A DNA stretch of 64,000 nucleotides from Lactonifactor sp050944855 (GTDB lineage: Bacteria > Bacillota > Clostridia > Lachnospirales > Lachnospiraceae). Below are positions 1-8,792 of the stretch, in pieces. How positions within the stretch are numbered: position 1 is the stretch's first letter; the number at the start of each line of letters is the position of its first letter. The notes below the pieces were generated by a model that worked only from the letters and a program-made list of their open reading frames with translations, had not been told where the DNA came from and did not search any database. Position numbers and translations under genes: made by a program. The stretch lies in NCBI GenBank assembly GCA_050944855.1, contig JBMNRU010000009.1, forward strand, positions 1-64,000, in the 5' to 3' direction.

Positions 1-124
1 AAGCACCTTTCCACCACACTCTTTTATTTGAACCGAAGGTTATCTTATCCGGCGTCAGCGGTAAATTCCTCTCTGACCATTCAGGAATTAGCTCCGGGTG
101 AACGCTTGCTAAACTGTTGCTCAT
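1..124 (-). CDS. Zinc-ribbon (DUF4379-like) protein, 5' end only
   Basis: The minus strand opens with ATG at 124 after a strong AGGAAGGGG site and reads 41 codons off the window edge. The peptide holds the HPELIPEWS start and a later GSNKRVWWKG segment, the usual opening of the DUF4379 / probable zinc-ribbon repeat (HPEL..W....N..LTP..I..GS...VWW.C). The cysteines of the repeat would lie beyond the edge. Proteins of this family are often several repeats long, of unknown function, and frequent in mobile islands. Function is not assigned here; family recognition rests on the visible motif only. Confidence 0.7.
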   Translation of the reverse strand, partial: MSNSLASVHPELIPEWSERNLPLTPDKITFGSNKRVWWKGA

Positions 125-224
125 AGTATAACCACCCCTTCCTCTGTGATTATCCTCATTATATTGAGAAAAACAGAATTGGTGTAGTTTGCGATGTAGT
201 CCGAAAACTATGAGAAATGAAAGA

Positions 225-256
225 AGCTCCTGAGAAGATGTAGCTTCTCAGGAGCT
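225..256 (-). terminator. Stem-loop, probable terminator downstream of lysS
   Basis: Positions 225-237 (AGCTCCTGAGAAG) pair perfectly with 244-256 around a six-base loop, giving a 13-bp stem. On the minus strand it is followed by TCTTTCATTTCTC, a weakly U-rich tail. It lies about 140 bases past the lysS stop, so it may end the greA-lysS transcript or belong to a neighbouring element. Confidence 0.5.
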
Positions 257-292
257 GTGTGAAACTCAAAATTATGCGATTTTTTAGTCTCT

Positions 293-332
293 GCACCGTT
301 TTTAGCACCGATTGGTGTAAATTTGGTGTAAA
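293..332. repeat. Short direct and inverted repeats next to lysS 3' end
   Basis: GCACCG occurs at 293-298 and 305-310, and GGTGTAAA at 314-321 and 325-332. The two motifs are partly inverted relative to each other (GCACCG-ATT-GGTGT). Paired 6-8 base direct repeats beside the 3' end of a conserved gene resemble arm-type binding sites of tyrosine recombinases, but no integrase is visible in the window. This is a candidate attachment region, not a demonstrated one. The rest of 125-395 contains no gene. Confidence 0.35.
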
Positions 333-395
333 GAGGTAAATTTATTCGGTTTGGAAACTCCCGAAACCCGCATAAACACTGGTTTTTTTCGAATT

Positions 396-1892
396 TTACT
401 TGTCGAGGGGCTTCATTGTGGGGAACAGCAGTACGTCTCTAATGGCTGCAGAATCTGTAAGCAGCATTACCATTCTGTCGATACCGTATCCGATACCGCC
501 TGTAGGAGGCATACCGATCTCCAGGGCGTTTAAGAAGTCTTCATCTGTAGTATTGGCTTCTTCATCTCCCTGTGCCAGCTGTTCTTCCTGTGCTTTGAAA
601 CGCTCTCTCTGATCGATAGGATCATTCAGCTCGGAATAAGCATTCGCCATCTCCCAGCCATTCATGAAGAATTCAAAACGTTCTACATAATCCGGATTGT
701 CCGGCTTTCTCTTTGTCAAAGGAGAAATTTCAACCGGATGATCCATCACAAAGGTAGGCTGAATCAAGTGCTCTTCTACATATTGTTCAAAGAATAAATT
801 CAGGATATCACCTTTCTTATGTCTCTCTTCGTATTCCACATGGTGCTCTTTTGCAGCTGCTCTGGCTTCTTCCAGAGTATGGATTTCATTAAAATCTACA
901 CCTGCATATTTCTTAACGGCATCTAACATGGTGATTCTCTCAAAGGGGTTGCCCAGATCCATCTCAATACCGTTGTATACAATTTTCGTGGTACCCAGCA
1001 CTTCCTGTGCCACATGACGATACATGTTCTCTGTCAGATCCATCATGCCGTGATAGTCTGTATATGCCTGATAGAGTTCCATCAGAGTAAATTCCGGATT
1101 ATGTCTGGTATCCAGACCTTCATTACGGAATACACGTCCGATCTCATAAACTCTTTCCATACCGCCTACGATTAATCTTTTCAGGTACAATTCCAAAGAA
1201 ATGCGCAGCTTAAAATCCTCATCCAGTGCATTGAAATGTGTTTCAAAAGGACGAGCTGCCGCACCGCCGGCATTGGATACCAGCATGGGGGTTTCTACTT
1301 CCAGAAATCCCTGTGCATTCAGGAAGTTACGGATACTTGCAATAATCTTGGATCGTTTGATAAAAGTATCCTTTACTTCTGCATTCATAATCAGGTCCAC
1401 ATATCGCTGACGGTAACGCAGATCTGTGTTGGTCAGGCCATGGAATTTTTCCGGAAGAATTTGCAGACTTTTAGAAAGCAGTGTGACTTCTGCAGCGTGA
1501 ATTGAAATTTCGCCGGTTTTGGTCTTAAACACTTCACCCTTGATACCTATAATATCACCGATATCCATTTTCTTAAAATCCTTGTAAGATTCCTCTCCAA
1601 TGCTGTCTCTTGCCACATAGGACTGGATATTGCCCTGTAAATCCTGAACATTACAGAAGGAAGCTTTTCCCATTACTCGTTTGGACATAACACGCCCTGC
1701 AATGGTAACAGACTTGCCTTCCAACTCATCGAAGTTGTCCTTTACTTCCATGCTGTGATGTGTTACATCGTATTTGGTAATCTGAAACGGATCCTTATCG
1801 TTTGCCTGTAAATCAGCTAATTTCTCACGACGGACCTTCAGTAACTGATTAATATCCTGTTCCTGGTTCTGTCCTTTAGTCTGCTGTGCCAC
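396..1892 (-). CDS. lysS: Lysine--tRNA ligase (class II)
   Basis: Charges tRNA-Lys with lysine in the cytoplasm. The 498-residue length is normal for bacterial LysRS. An N-terminal OB-fold anticodon-binding domain (about residues 60-165, with GRVMSKRVMGKASF) precedes the class II catalytic core. Motif 2 (GRVFRNEG followed by HNPEFT) lies near residues 250-270, and motif 3 (GGIGYGIDRMVMLL) near 465-480. Translation starts at a GTG at 1892 placed 6 bases after GGGAGGA. The gene follows greA by 14 bases and shares its promoter, the common greA-lysS arrangement of Firmicutes. Confidence 0.97.
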   Translation of the reverse strand: MAQQTKGQNQEQDINQLLKVRREKLADLQANDKDPFQITKYDVTHHSMEVKDNFDELEGKSVTIAGRVMSKRVMGKASFCNVQDLQGNIQSYVARDSIGEESYKDFKKMDIGDIIGIKGEVFKTKTGEISIHAAEVTLLSKSLQILPEKFHGLTNTDLRYRQRYVDLIMNAEVKDTFIKRSKIIASIRNFLNAQGFLEVETPMLVSNAGGAAARPFETHFNALDEDFKLRISLELYLKRLIVGGMERVYEIGRVFRNEGLDTRHNPEFTLMELYQAYTDYHGMMDLTENMYRHVAQEVLGTTKIVYNGIEMDLGNPFERITMLDAVKKYAGVDFNEIHTLEEARAAAKEHHVEYEERHKKGDILNLFFEQYVEEHLIQPTFVMDHPVEISPLTKRKPDNPDYVERFEFFMNGWEMANAYSELNDPIDQRERFKAQEEQLAQGDEEANTTDEDFLNALEIGMPPTGGIGYGIDRMVMLLTDSAAIRDVLLFPTMKPLDK

Positions 1893-1906
1893 TTCTAATC
1901 CTCCCT

Positions 1907-2389
1907 TTATACGTTTCTCTGTATCTCCAGTACCTTATACTGCATATCTCCGGCAGGCATCTCCACATTAACAATATCTCCGGTTTTTGCTCCGATCAGT
2001 GCTTTTCCTACCGGAGATTCATTGGAAATCTTGCCCTGAAGGCTGTTTGCCTCCGTAGAACCTACAATCTTAAATTCTATCTCTTCTTCAAATTCAAAAT
2101 CATATACTTTAACTTTACAGCCTATGCTGATTTTATCTAATTCAACCTCGTCCTCTACTACAACTTCCGCATTTTTTAAGATCTTCTCAATCTCTTCGAT
2201 CCTTGCTTCAATATCTCTCTGCTCATCTTTTGCAGCATCATACTCCGCATTTTCAGATAAGTCGCCCTGTTCTCTGGCCTCTCTGATTTTGCCGGCCACT
2301 TCTTTTCTTTTTACTACCTTCAAATCATGCAGCTCTTCCTCTAACTGTTTCAGACCTGCATATGTCAGTATGTTCTTTTTATCTGCCAT
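1907..2389 (-). CDS. greA: Transcription elongation factor GreA
   Basis: GreA rescues backtracked RNA polymerase by stimulating transcript cleavage. The 160-residue protein has the N-terminal coiled coil (residues about 1-75) with the acidic tip region LSENAEYDAAKDEQ, and a C-terminal FKBP-like domain containing SPVGKALIG. An upstream in-frame ATG at 2449 would add 20 residues that are not part of the family. The ATG at 2389 (MADKKNILTYAG) matches the normal family length and is preceded by GAAAGGGTG. First gene of the greA-lysS operon. Confidence 0.95.
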   Translation of the reverse strand: MADKKNILTYAGLKQLEEELHDLKVVKRKEVAGKIREAREQGDLSENAEYDAAKDEQRDIEARIEEIEKILKNAEVVVEDEVELDKISIGCKVKVYDFEFEEEIEFKIVGSTEANSLQGKISNESPVGKALIGAKTGDIVNVEMPAGDMQYKVLEIQRNV

Positions 2390-2484
2390 ACTTTTTCTAC
2401 ACCCTTTCTTACCTGATAAAACCTTATGCCTCATCTGGATACGGTTCAAATCCGCTCCTTATACTGTCTCATAACAATCTCAGT

Positions 2485-2513
2485 ATTATAGCTGAATTAC
2501 CACAAAAAGTCAA
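2485..2513 (-). promoter_or_regulatory. Sigma-A type promoter of greA-lysS
   Basis: On the minus strand TTGACT (2513-2508) is separated by 17 bases from TATAAT (2490-2485). This near-consensus promoter lies about 95 bases upstream of the greA start. A second TTGACA lies just upstream. Confidence 0.8.
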
Positions 2514-2552
2514 GATTGTCAACTCTTAAATTCTTATGAACAAAAGCCGCAT

Positions 2553-3512
2553 TTAATGCAGACGTTCCACCAGTTCTTTTAATTCATCCATGGTTTCTAC
2601 CTGATTCACTTCACTGCGAAGCTTTGCAGCGCCCCGATAGCCTGCGGTATACCATGTTACATGCTTCCGCATCTCCCGCATACCCGTGTATTCGCCTTTA
2701 TATGCCACCTGCATCTCTGCGTGGCGCAGAACCATCTGACGCAGTTCTTCTACTGTCGGTTTCTCTTCCAGCGTGCCAGTTTCAAAATAGGTCAGAATCT
2801 GCCGAAACAGCCACGGATTTCCCCGGACACCTCTGCCTATCATGATTCCGTCACACCCGGTTTCTTCCAGCAGTGCTTTCGCCTTCTGCGGTGAATTGAT
2901 ATCTCCGTTTCCTATCACCGGAATCTGCACTGCTTCCTTTACCTGACGGATAATATCCCAGTCTGCTTCTCCGGCATAATACTGCTGCCGTGTCCTTCCA
3001 TGCACAGCGATGGCAGCTGCTCCCGCATCTTCCGCGATTTTCGCGATCTCTACTGCATTTATGCTATCTTCTGTAAAGCCTTTCCGTATCTTAACGGTAA
3101 CTGGCTTCTGAATCGCTTTCGCTGTTTTCTTTATAATCTCATAAACCCGCTTCGGGTCTTTCATAAGCGCAGATCCTTCCCCATTATTGACCACCTTCGG
3201 AACCGGACAACCCATATTAATATCTAATATGTCAAACGGTCTGTCCTCGATCTGCTTTGCAATCTCGCTGATAATATCCGGATCAGAGCCAAACAGCTGC
3301 AAGGATACCGGACGCTCCCTGGGATCGGTCTCCATCAGCTGCTGTGTATTCTTATTGCGATACAAAATAGCTTTGGCACTAACCATTTCCGTGCTCAACA
3401 GTCCTGCTCCCATTTCTTTACAAAGTAAACGAAATGGCAGGTCTGTTACTCCTGCCATGGGTGCCAGTATTAAATTATTCTCTAATGTCACGTTTCCTAT
3501 TCTTAACTGCAT
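2553..3512 (-). CDS. dusB: tRNA-dihydrouridine synthase
   Basis: FMN-dependent reduction of uridines in the tRNA D-loop. The 319-residue TIM barrel shows APMAGVTD (17-24), the NMGCPVPK loop with the catalytic Cys at residue 102, HGRTRQQ, GNGDI and GRGVRGNPW, which bind FMN and tRNA. ATG at 3512 follows GAGGAATAGCG. It begins 2 bases after the stop of the DUF6145-like gene, so it is the last gene of the patatin-argF-birA-DUF6145-dusB run. Assignment to the DusB subgroup is by overall similarity and is less certain than the Dus family call. Confidence 0.93.
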   Translation of the reverse strand: MQLRIGNVTLENNLILAPMAGVTDLPFRLLCKEMGAGLLSTEMVSAKAILYRNKNTQQLMETDPRERPVSLQLFGSDPDIISEIAKQIEDRPFDILDINMGCPVPKVVNNGEGSALMKDPKRVYEIIKKTAKAIQKPVTVKIRKGFTEDSINAVEIAKIAEDAGAAAIAVHGRTRQQYYAGEADWDIIRQVKEAVQIPVIGNGDINSPQKAKALLEETGCDGIMIGRGVRGNPWLFRQILTYFETGTLEEKPTVEELRQMVLRHAEMQVAYKGEYTGMREMRKHVTWYTAGYRGAAKLRSEVNQVETMDELKELVERLH

Positions 3513-3514
3513 CG

Positions 3515-3850
3515 CTATTCCTCAATCTCTTCTCCCATGAAAAATACCTTAAAATACAATTCCAGAGATTCCAGCAGTTCTCCCTTTGTCCGGCGAATCT
3601 CTTTAATCTTCAATGCACTTCCAATATCGTCAAACATGGCATCCGCATCCTGCGCCTCCACGCGAAATTCCAGCGATCCCTCTTCTGTAAACTCCAGGAT
3701 CAATACACCGCCCACATCCTGTGTAAACAGGACACACATGATCTGTAATTCATCTTTGATCTGCTGAGGCAACGAAGAAAAATCTTCATTAAAATAATAC
3801 TTTTCTTCGTATGCACTTGCTCCGCATAACACTACCTTATCCGCATACAT
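3515..3850 (-). CDS. Conserved hypothetical protein (DUF6145-like)
   Basis: A 111-residue acidic protein beginning MYADKVVLCGASAYEEKYYF. I recognise it as the DUF6145 type found in Lachnospiraceae next to dusB, with no known function. There is no signal peptide or membrane segment. A GTG three codons upstream (3859) is possible, but the ATG at 3850 is correctly spaced after AGGTGA. It is packed between birA (45-base gap) and dusB (2-base gap), so it is probably co-translated with dusB. DUF number from memory. Confidence 0.75.
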   Translation of the reverse strand: MYADKVVLCGASAYEEKYYFNEDFSSLPQQIKDELQIMCVLFTQDVGGVLILEFTEEGSLEFRVEAQDADAMFDDIGSALKIKEIRRTKGELLESLELYFKVFFMGEEIEE

Positions 3851-3895
3851 CTGTCTCACCTGCCAATTTTTAAAGTTATACTCATTTTCCGCTGT

Positions 3896-4873
3896 TTATG
3901 TGTATCCATACACACCACGAACAGAAACCTCTCCCGCAAAAATTGCTTCCTTTCGTCCGTCTTCTCTTTCCACCAATAATTCTCCATGTGCATTAATCCC
4001 ATGAGAAACTGCCGTATATTCATTTTGAGGTTCTAATACACGGACGGTCCGGTCTTTATTGATCAGCAGCCGGTTATATTCCTCAAGCAGTCCGGTCAGA
4101 TCCTCTGTTTTGCAGAAAATTTCATAATTTTTCTCAAAACATGCTAAAACACTGGCAATCAAGGGCGCCCGTTTGAAAGGATGTCCGCTTTCTATGACTA
4201 AAGATGTGGCATCCTGCAGTTCCTCCGGAAATTCTGTCTGATTCACATTAATACCCACACCGATCACCACGTAATCAATACAGGTCATCTGCGTACTCAT
4301 CTCTGTTAATATTCCGCACAGCTTCTTTCCCGACACGATCACGTCGTTGGGCCATTTAATCTGCACCGGAAGTTCCGTGACTTCTCTGATTGCCTGCGCC
4401 ACGGACAATCCCATAACGATAGTAAGCATAGAAGCCTTCTCCGGCAGAAATGCAGGACGCAGCAGCAGACTCATCATAATATTGCTGCCTTCCTCCGTCT
4501 TCCACTGACGGCCTCTTCTGCCCTTGCCCTGCGTCTGTCTGTCTGTGACGGTCACCAGCCCCTGGGCGCTGCCGGCTTCTGCTTCCTTTTTTGCCCAATT
4601 ATTCGTAGAATCTACTTCTTTTGTATACCGGACCGGATGTCCGAGCCAACCAGTCTGCAGACGGCTCTCAATCTCCCCGGTACTTAATACATCCGGAGAT
4701 TCCACCATATGATACCCTTTATTCTGCACTGCTTCAATCAAATATCCCTGTTCCTTTAGCTGCTTAATGGCTTTCCATACAGCTGTCCGGGATACACCAA
4801 GCTGTACACACAGATCCTGCCCGGAAACATAACCTTCCGTCTCTCTTAATATCTTTAAAATCTTACTCTTCAT
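3896..4873 (-). CDS. birA: Biotin operon repressor / biotin--protein ligase
   Basis: Bifunctional BirA, 325 residues. An N-terminal winged helix (residues 1-60, with GVSRTAVWKAIKQL) is followed by the ligase domain with the adenylate-binding QGKGRRGRQW loop (about 113-122) and KWPNDV, and ends with a small C-terminal SH3-like domain. It attaches biotin to carboxylase carrier proteins and, in its biotinyl-AMP form, can repress biotin genes. The ATG lies 1 base after the argF stop with no good Shine-Dalgarno site of its own, suggesting translational coupling to argF. Confidence 0.94.
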   Translation of the reverse strand: MKSKILKILRETEGYVSGQDLCVQLGVSRTAVWKAIKQLKEQGYLIEAVQNKGYHMVESPDVLSTGEIESRLQTGWLGHPVRYTKEVDSTNNWAKKEAEAGSAQGLVTVTDRQTQGKGRRGRQWKTEEGSNIMMSLLLRPAFLPEKASMLTIVMGLSVAQAIREVTELPVQIKWPNDVIVSGKKLCGILTEMSTQMTCIDYVVIGVGINVNQTEFPEELQDATSLVIESGHPFKRAPLIASVLACFEKNYEIFCKTEDLTGLLEEYNRLLINKDRTVRVLEPQNEYTAVSHGINAHGELLVEREDGRKEAIFAGEVSVRGVYGYT

Positions 4874-4874
4874 T

Positions 4875-5876
4875 CTATTCCAGTACCGGTGCTCCCAGTG
4901 TGGCAGCTATAATCGCTTTAATAGTGTGCATACGATTCTCCGCTTCATCAAATACCTTAGACTGCGGGGATTCAAACACTTCGTCTGTTACTTCCATCTC
5001 TGTTAAGCCGAAACGCTCTCCCATTTCTTTTCCGATCTTCGTTTTCAGATCATGGAAGGACGGCAGACAGTGCAGGAAAATTGCCTGCTGACCGGCATTT
5101 TCCATTACTTCTCTGGTGACTTTATACGGAGTCAGCATTTTAATACGCTCTTCCCAGACATAATCCGGCTCACCCATGGATACCCAGACATCTGTATAGA
5201 TGACGTCTGCATCCTTAGTACCTGCCTTTACATCCTCTGTCAATGTAATGGACGCACCGCTTTCGGCTGCATATTTCTGACACTTTTCAACCAGTTCCTG
5301 TGCAGGAAAATATTTCGCAGCAGTACAAGCCACAAAATGCATCCCCATCTTCGCACAGGCGATCATCAGAGAATTGCCCATATTATTGCGGGCATCCCCC
5401 ATATAAACCAGTTTGATCCCTTTTAGTTTTCCAAAATGTTCCCGGATCGTCAGCATATCTGCCAGCATCTGCGTCGGATGAAACTCATCCGTCAATCCAT
5501 TCCAAACCGGTACGCCGGCATACTTTGCCAGTTCTTCTACTACTTCCTGGCCAAATCCGCGATATTCAATACCTTCAAACATTCTTCCCAGTACCCTTGC
5601 CGTATCCGCTGTACTCTCCTTTTTCCCAATCTGAGAGCTGGAGGGATCCAGGTAAGTCGTGCCAATACCAAGATCATGGGCCGCCACTTCAAAAGAGCAC
5701 CTGGTTCTGGTACTGGTTTTTTCAAAAATCAAAGCTATATTTTTTCCTCTGTGCACATCCACAGGGATTCCCTTTTTCTTCTTATCCTTCAGATCTGCAG
5801 CCAGATCCAGCAAATATAAAATCTCTTCCGGTGTAAAATCCATTAATGTGAGAAAGTTACGTCCTTTTAAATCCAT
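4875..5876 (-). CDS. argF: Ornithine carbamoyltransferase
   Basis: Forms citrulline from ornithine and carbamoyl phosphate. With the ATG at 5876 (AGGAGG 7-8 bases upstream) the protein is 333 residues, the normal family size. An in-frame ATG 27 bases earlier lacks such a site. Visible signatures are the carbamoyl-phosphate loop STRTR (55-59), HPTQ (133-136), the ornithine-specific SMGEP (about 233-237) and HCLP (269-272). It stands alone rather than in an arginine operon, lying 4 bases after the patatin gene stop and 1 base before birA. Whether it is biosynthetic or catabolic cannot be told from sequence. Confidence 0.95.
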   Translation of the reverse strand: MDLKGRNFLTLMDFTPEEILYLLDLAADLKDKKKKGIPVDVHRGKNIALIFEKTSTRTRCSFEVAAHDLGIGTTYLDPSSSQIGKKESTADTARVLGRMFEGIEYRGFGQEVVEELAKYAGVPVWNGLTDEFHPTQMLADMLTIREHFGKLKGIKLVYMGDARNNMGNSLMIACAKMGMHFVACTAAKYFPAQELVEKCQKYAAESGASITLTEDVKAGTKDADVIYTDVWVSMGEPDYVWEERIKMLTPYKVTREVMENAGQQAIFLHCLPSFHDLKTKIGKEMGERFGLTEMEVTDEVFESPQSKVFDEAENRMHTIKAIIAATLGAPVLE

Positions 5877-5880
5877 CCAA

Positions 5881-7086
5881 TCATCCTCCTGTATCCTTTT
5901 CATCTATCTCCGGCACTTCTGACAGAACACCTGTGATCAGCTGTACAAAAGCCGGTACTTCCCTTCGGTGCAGTCTGTCTTTCCGGTTTATAATCTCTTC
6001 CTTCAACTGTTGCAGTGTATAAATATGATATTTTTTTATATGACACATCTTAGCGGTAGCTTCCATAACTGCCAGATATAACTCCCGATATGTCCAGGCA
6101 GGAGAAAGCTTCAGTTCTGTGGCAACCAGCGGCAGCAGCTCTTCTATCAGGGCCCGTACCGGTGACTGCCCCTTTCCATAACTTTGATAATTCTCCTGCA
6201 GATCATAGATCACTTCTTCTTCCACATCTATCAACTGCCTTAAATAATAGCACTCTTCTTCTGATTCATCAATATAATAAATCACGCCGGACAGCCCATA
6301 AATCACCCGCATGGCATCGTAATATCCAATGGTCATATTCCGGCGGCTCTTTTTCCCGTCGAAATCGATAAGATTGCCCAGACTCACTCGAGGAGCAATG
6401 GTGATAATCTCCGTATCATCGGGTACTTTCACTCTCTTTTCATGGCCGATACCGAAAATCCGTATCACAATAATGTCTTTATAGCCTCGTTCTACCAGGG
6501 GACTTAACGGCACATTATTTACCGTTCCCCCATCAATAAAGGTCGCTCCCCGTATCTTTTCATTTTTAAACAGCGGAAACAGATAAGCACTGGCCAGAAG
6601 AGAATCCACCATCATATCCGGCTCTACCGTCTTCATGTCAATCTCCAGTTCCTTCATCCGGTCCACATAAAAGGTAAGCACATAAAATTCCATGGGAGAC
6701 TGCAAAATAGCTTCCGGATCCACATATTTTTCCAGCATCTGACGCAAAGGCGTCACGTCCATGCCACCGTCGGACACATGAGAAAATACTTCCCTCAAAA
6801 ACTCTTTCCACGGCACATCCCTGCTAAACAGCCCCCGCATCATCTCATCATCCACATCCATGATCTGAGAATAGGAAATATTCTCCCATATCTTTTCTGC
6901 AGTTTCATAATCGCCCATACACATGAGGGCACCATTGATCGCACCTACACTCGTTCCGGCCACACCGGCGATCTTCACTCCGGCCTCCAGCAAAGCCTTC
7001 CAGGCACCGATCTGATAAGCTCCTTTGGCACCGCCGCCTTCCAGAACAATCCCATATTCACGATTCAGATCTATAATTGGCTTCAA
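5881..7086 (-). CDS. Patatin-like phospholipase
   Basis: A 401-residue patatin-family Ser/Asp-dyad lipid acyl hydrolase. The start GGGAKGA (17-23) forms the oxyanion hole, the nucleophile is Ser46 in GTSVG, and the catalytic Asp186 lies in DGG. The C-terminal ~130 residues are helical and family-specific. A longer frame opens at a TTG at 7191, but that extension runs through a terminator-like hairpin. The TTG at 7086 is preceded by GGAGGTGGGAG, so I place the start there. No signal peptide, so probably cytoplasmic. It heads the tight run argF-birA-DUF6145-dusB. Physiological substrate unknown. Confidence 0.88.
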   Translation of the reverse strand: MKPIIDLNREYGIVLEGGGAKGAYQIGAWKALLEAGVKIAGVAGTSVGAINGALMCMGDYETAEKIWENISYSQIMDVDDEMMRGLFSRDVPWKEFLREVFSHVSDGGMDVTPLRQMLEKYVDPEAILQSPMEFYVLTFYVDRMKELEIDMKTVEPDMMVDSLLASAYLFPLFKNEKIRGATFIDGGTVNNVPLSPLVERGYKDIIVIRIFGIGHEKRVKVPDDTEIITIAPRVSLGNLIDFDGKKSRRNMTIGYYDAMRVIYGLSGVIYYIDESEEECYYLRQLIDVEEEVIYDLQENYQSYGKGQSPVRALIEELLPLVATELKLSPAWTYRELYLAVMEATAKMCHIKKYHIYTLQQLKEEIINRKDRLHRREVPAFVQLITGVLSEVPEIDEKDTGG

Positions 7087-7151
7087 CTCCCACCTCCATA
7101 AAAAACGATAAGAAGCACGCATGGCGCGCTTCCCGCTAACATAAGATAAAT

Positions 7152-7178
7152 AGCTGCCGTATTTTTCATACGACAGCT
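7152..7178 (-). terminator. Hairpin after the SPFH gene
   Basis: AGCTGCCGTAT (7152-7162) pairs with ATACGACAGCT (7168-7178). The single mismatch becomes a G-U wobble only in minus-strand RNA, so the hairpin fits a minus-strand transcript. It lies 49 bases past the SPFH stop (7227). The tail (ATTTATCTTATG) is only weakly U-rich. Confidence 0.5.
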
Positions 7179-7226
7179 TTTGTATTGCCAAACATATAGA
7201 AAAGGGTCAAACCTCCTTTTCTTATA

Positions 7227-8144
7227 CTACTGGTTTTTCATAATCTCCGCCAGAGATGTTGCCAGTCCTGCAATTCCCTGAATTTCAGATGGAATAATAA
7301 TCTTCGTCGCCTGTCCGTCCGCTACTTCTCTCAGTGCTTCCAGACTCTTGATCGTCAGTACACTCTCATCCGCTCCGGCATCCTTCAAAAGCCGGATACC
7401 ATCTGCCTGTGCCTGCTGTACCTTCAGGATCGCTTCCGCTTCACCTTCTGCTTCCCGGATCATCTTTTCTTTTTGCGCTTCTGCACGAAGGATAGCAGCC
7501 TGTTTTTCTGCCTCTGCGTCCAGAATCGCAGATGCTTTCTTACCTTCTGCAACCAGGATCGTAGACTTTTTCTCACCTTCTGCGATAAGGATGGATTCTC
7601 GGCGCTCACGTTCTGCCTTCATCTGTTTTTCCATGGCTTCCTGGATCGCTGCCGGAGGCATAATATTCTTTAATTCCACACGGTTTACTTTAATGCCCCA
7701 TGGATCTGTTGCAATATCCAGTGCAGCGCGCATCTTCGTATTAATGATCTCACGGGATGTCAGTGTTTCATCCAGTTCCATATCACCGATGATATTACGA
7801 AGTGTAGTAGCGGTCAGATTCTCAATCGCCATAATCGGATTCTCCACACCGTATGCAAACAGACGCGGGTCTGTGATCTGGAAAAATACAACCGTATCAA
7901 TCCGCATCGTTACATTATCCTTTGTAATAACCGGCTGCGGCGGGAAATCCACCACCTGTTCTTTTAAATTTACTTTCTTCGCAATTCTATCAATGAAAGG
8001 AAACTTAAAATGAATACCTGTTCCCCATGTTGCACGGTACATACCTAATCGTTCAATAATTAAAGCATGGGCCTGCGGTACGATCTTAACGCAGGAAGCC
8101 AATATCACTAATACAAGGATTAGAAAAATAATTGCAAATATCAT
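7227..8144 (-). CDS. SPFH/band 7 (stomatin-like, QmcA-type) membrane protein
   Basis: A 305-residue protein with one N-terminal membrane anchor (residues about 2-20) and a band 7/SPFH domain (about 20-180, with VPQAHALIIERLG and DPWGIKVNRVELKNI). A long Ala/Glu-rich coiled coil follows (about 170-250: repeated AEGEKKS / AEAEKQA units). Such proteins oligomerise at membranes as scaffolds. The gene starts 1 base after the nfeD stop with AAGGAGAAGT in front. NfeD/stomatin pairs are a widely conserved operon whose exact role is unresolved. Confidence 0.93.
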   Translation of the reverse strand: MIFAIIFLILVLVILASCVKIVPQAHALIIERLGMYRATWGTGIHFKFPFIDRIAKKVNLKEQVVDFPPQPVITKDNVTMRIDTVVFFQITDPRLFAYGVENPIMAIENLTATTLRNIIGDMELDETLTSREIINTKMRAALDIATDPWGIKVNRVELKNIMPPAAIQEAMEKQMKAERERRESILIAEGEKKSTILVAEGKKASAILDAEAEKQAAILRAEAQKEKMIREAEGEAEAILKVQQAQADGIRLLKDAGADESVLTIKSLEALREVADGQATKIIIPSEIQGIAGLATSLAEIMKNQ

Positions 8145-8145
8145 A

Positions 8146-8595
8146 CTACTTCTCCTTTTCTACAATAACTTTCACTCCGGTTACTTGCTTGACGACAACG
8201 ATTGTATCTTTCTCTATAATCTCATCATCATTCTCAGCCCTTGCCATCCATTCCAGTCCGTTCATCATAACCTGACCCGTTTCCTGAATGTTATTGATGG
8301 TCTCCGTGACCCTTACTCTCTGACCGGGAAGACTGTCCACATTGGTTTTCACCACTCTGCTGTTCAGCAGTCTGTCTGCAACTGGTTTCGTAAAGACCAG
8401 AAGCACGATCGATATTACAATAAAGACTGCAATCTGAAGCCACAGCGAACCGCCTAAAAGTGCCACTATAAACGCTCCCAGCGCTCCCGCTGCAAACCAT
8501 ATAGTAGTAAGTCCCAGCGTAAGTATTTCTACGATCAGAAAAACTGCCATAATAATCAGCCAGACAAAAGGTCCTATTACTAAACCAAACAGCAT
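8146..8595 (-). CDS. NfeD-like membrane protein
   Basis: 149 residues from the ATG at 8595 (AAGGGGGATAAG upstream); an earlier in-frame ATG at 8655 has no ribosome site. Three to four hydrophobic segments (about 5-70) precede an OB-fold domain (about 80-147, with LPGQRVRVTETI and the closing VIVEK). This is the short NfeD form lacking a ClpP-class protease domain. It is the first gene of the nfeD-SPFH operon and probably binds the stomatin partner, as known for the family. Confidence 0.9.
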   Translation of the reverse strand: MLFGLVIGPFVWLIIMAVFLIVEILTLGLTTIWFAAGALGAFIVALLGGSLWLQIAVFIVISIVLLVFTKPVADRLLNSRVVKTNVDSLPGQRVRVTETINNIQETGQVMMNGLEWMARAENDDEIIEKDTIVVVKQVTGVKVIVEKEK

Positions 8596-8667
8596 CTTAT
8601 CCCCCTTCTTCATTCTCAGAAAGATTATTTCGCAATATATAAAATAACATATCACTGTATCGTAAAT

Positions 8668-8696
8668 ATCATACCAAATTTTCTAAAAAATCTCAA
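8668..8696 (-). promoter_or_regulatory. Promoter of nfeD-SPFH operon
   Basis: Minus strand TTGAGA (8696-8691), 17-base spacer, TATGAT (8673-8668). It lies about 70 bases upstream of the nfeD start. Confidence 0.7.
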
Positions 8697-8792
8697 CTTG
8701 TTTTCTTGTGTTCAGAAATAAATACGGGAAAACCGCGGACTATCGTTCATTCTTAAAAACCGCCCCCGCCTGTGCCCTGCCATAAAACAGGA

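Noticed and set aside
7348..8013. 221-codon plus-strand frame over the SPFH gene
   Set aside because: Antisense of the Ala/Glu-rich coiled coil; Ser/Ala-rich shadow.
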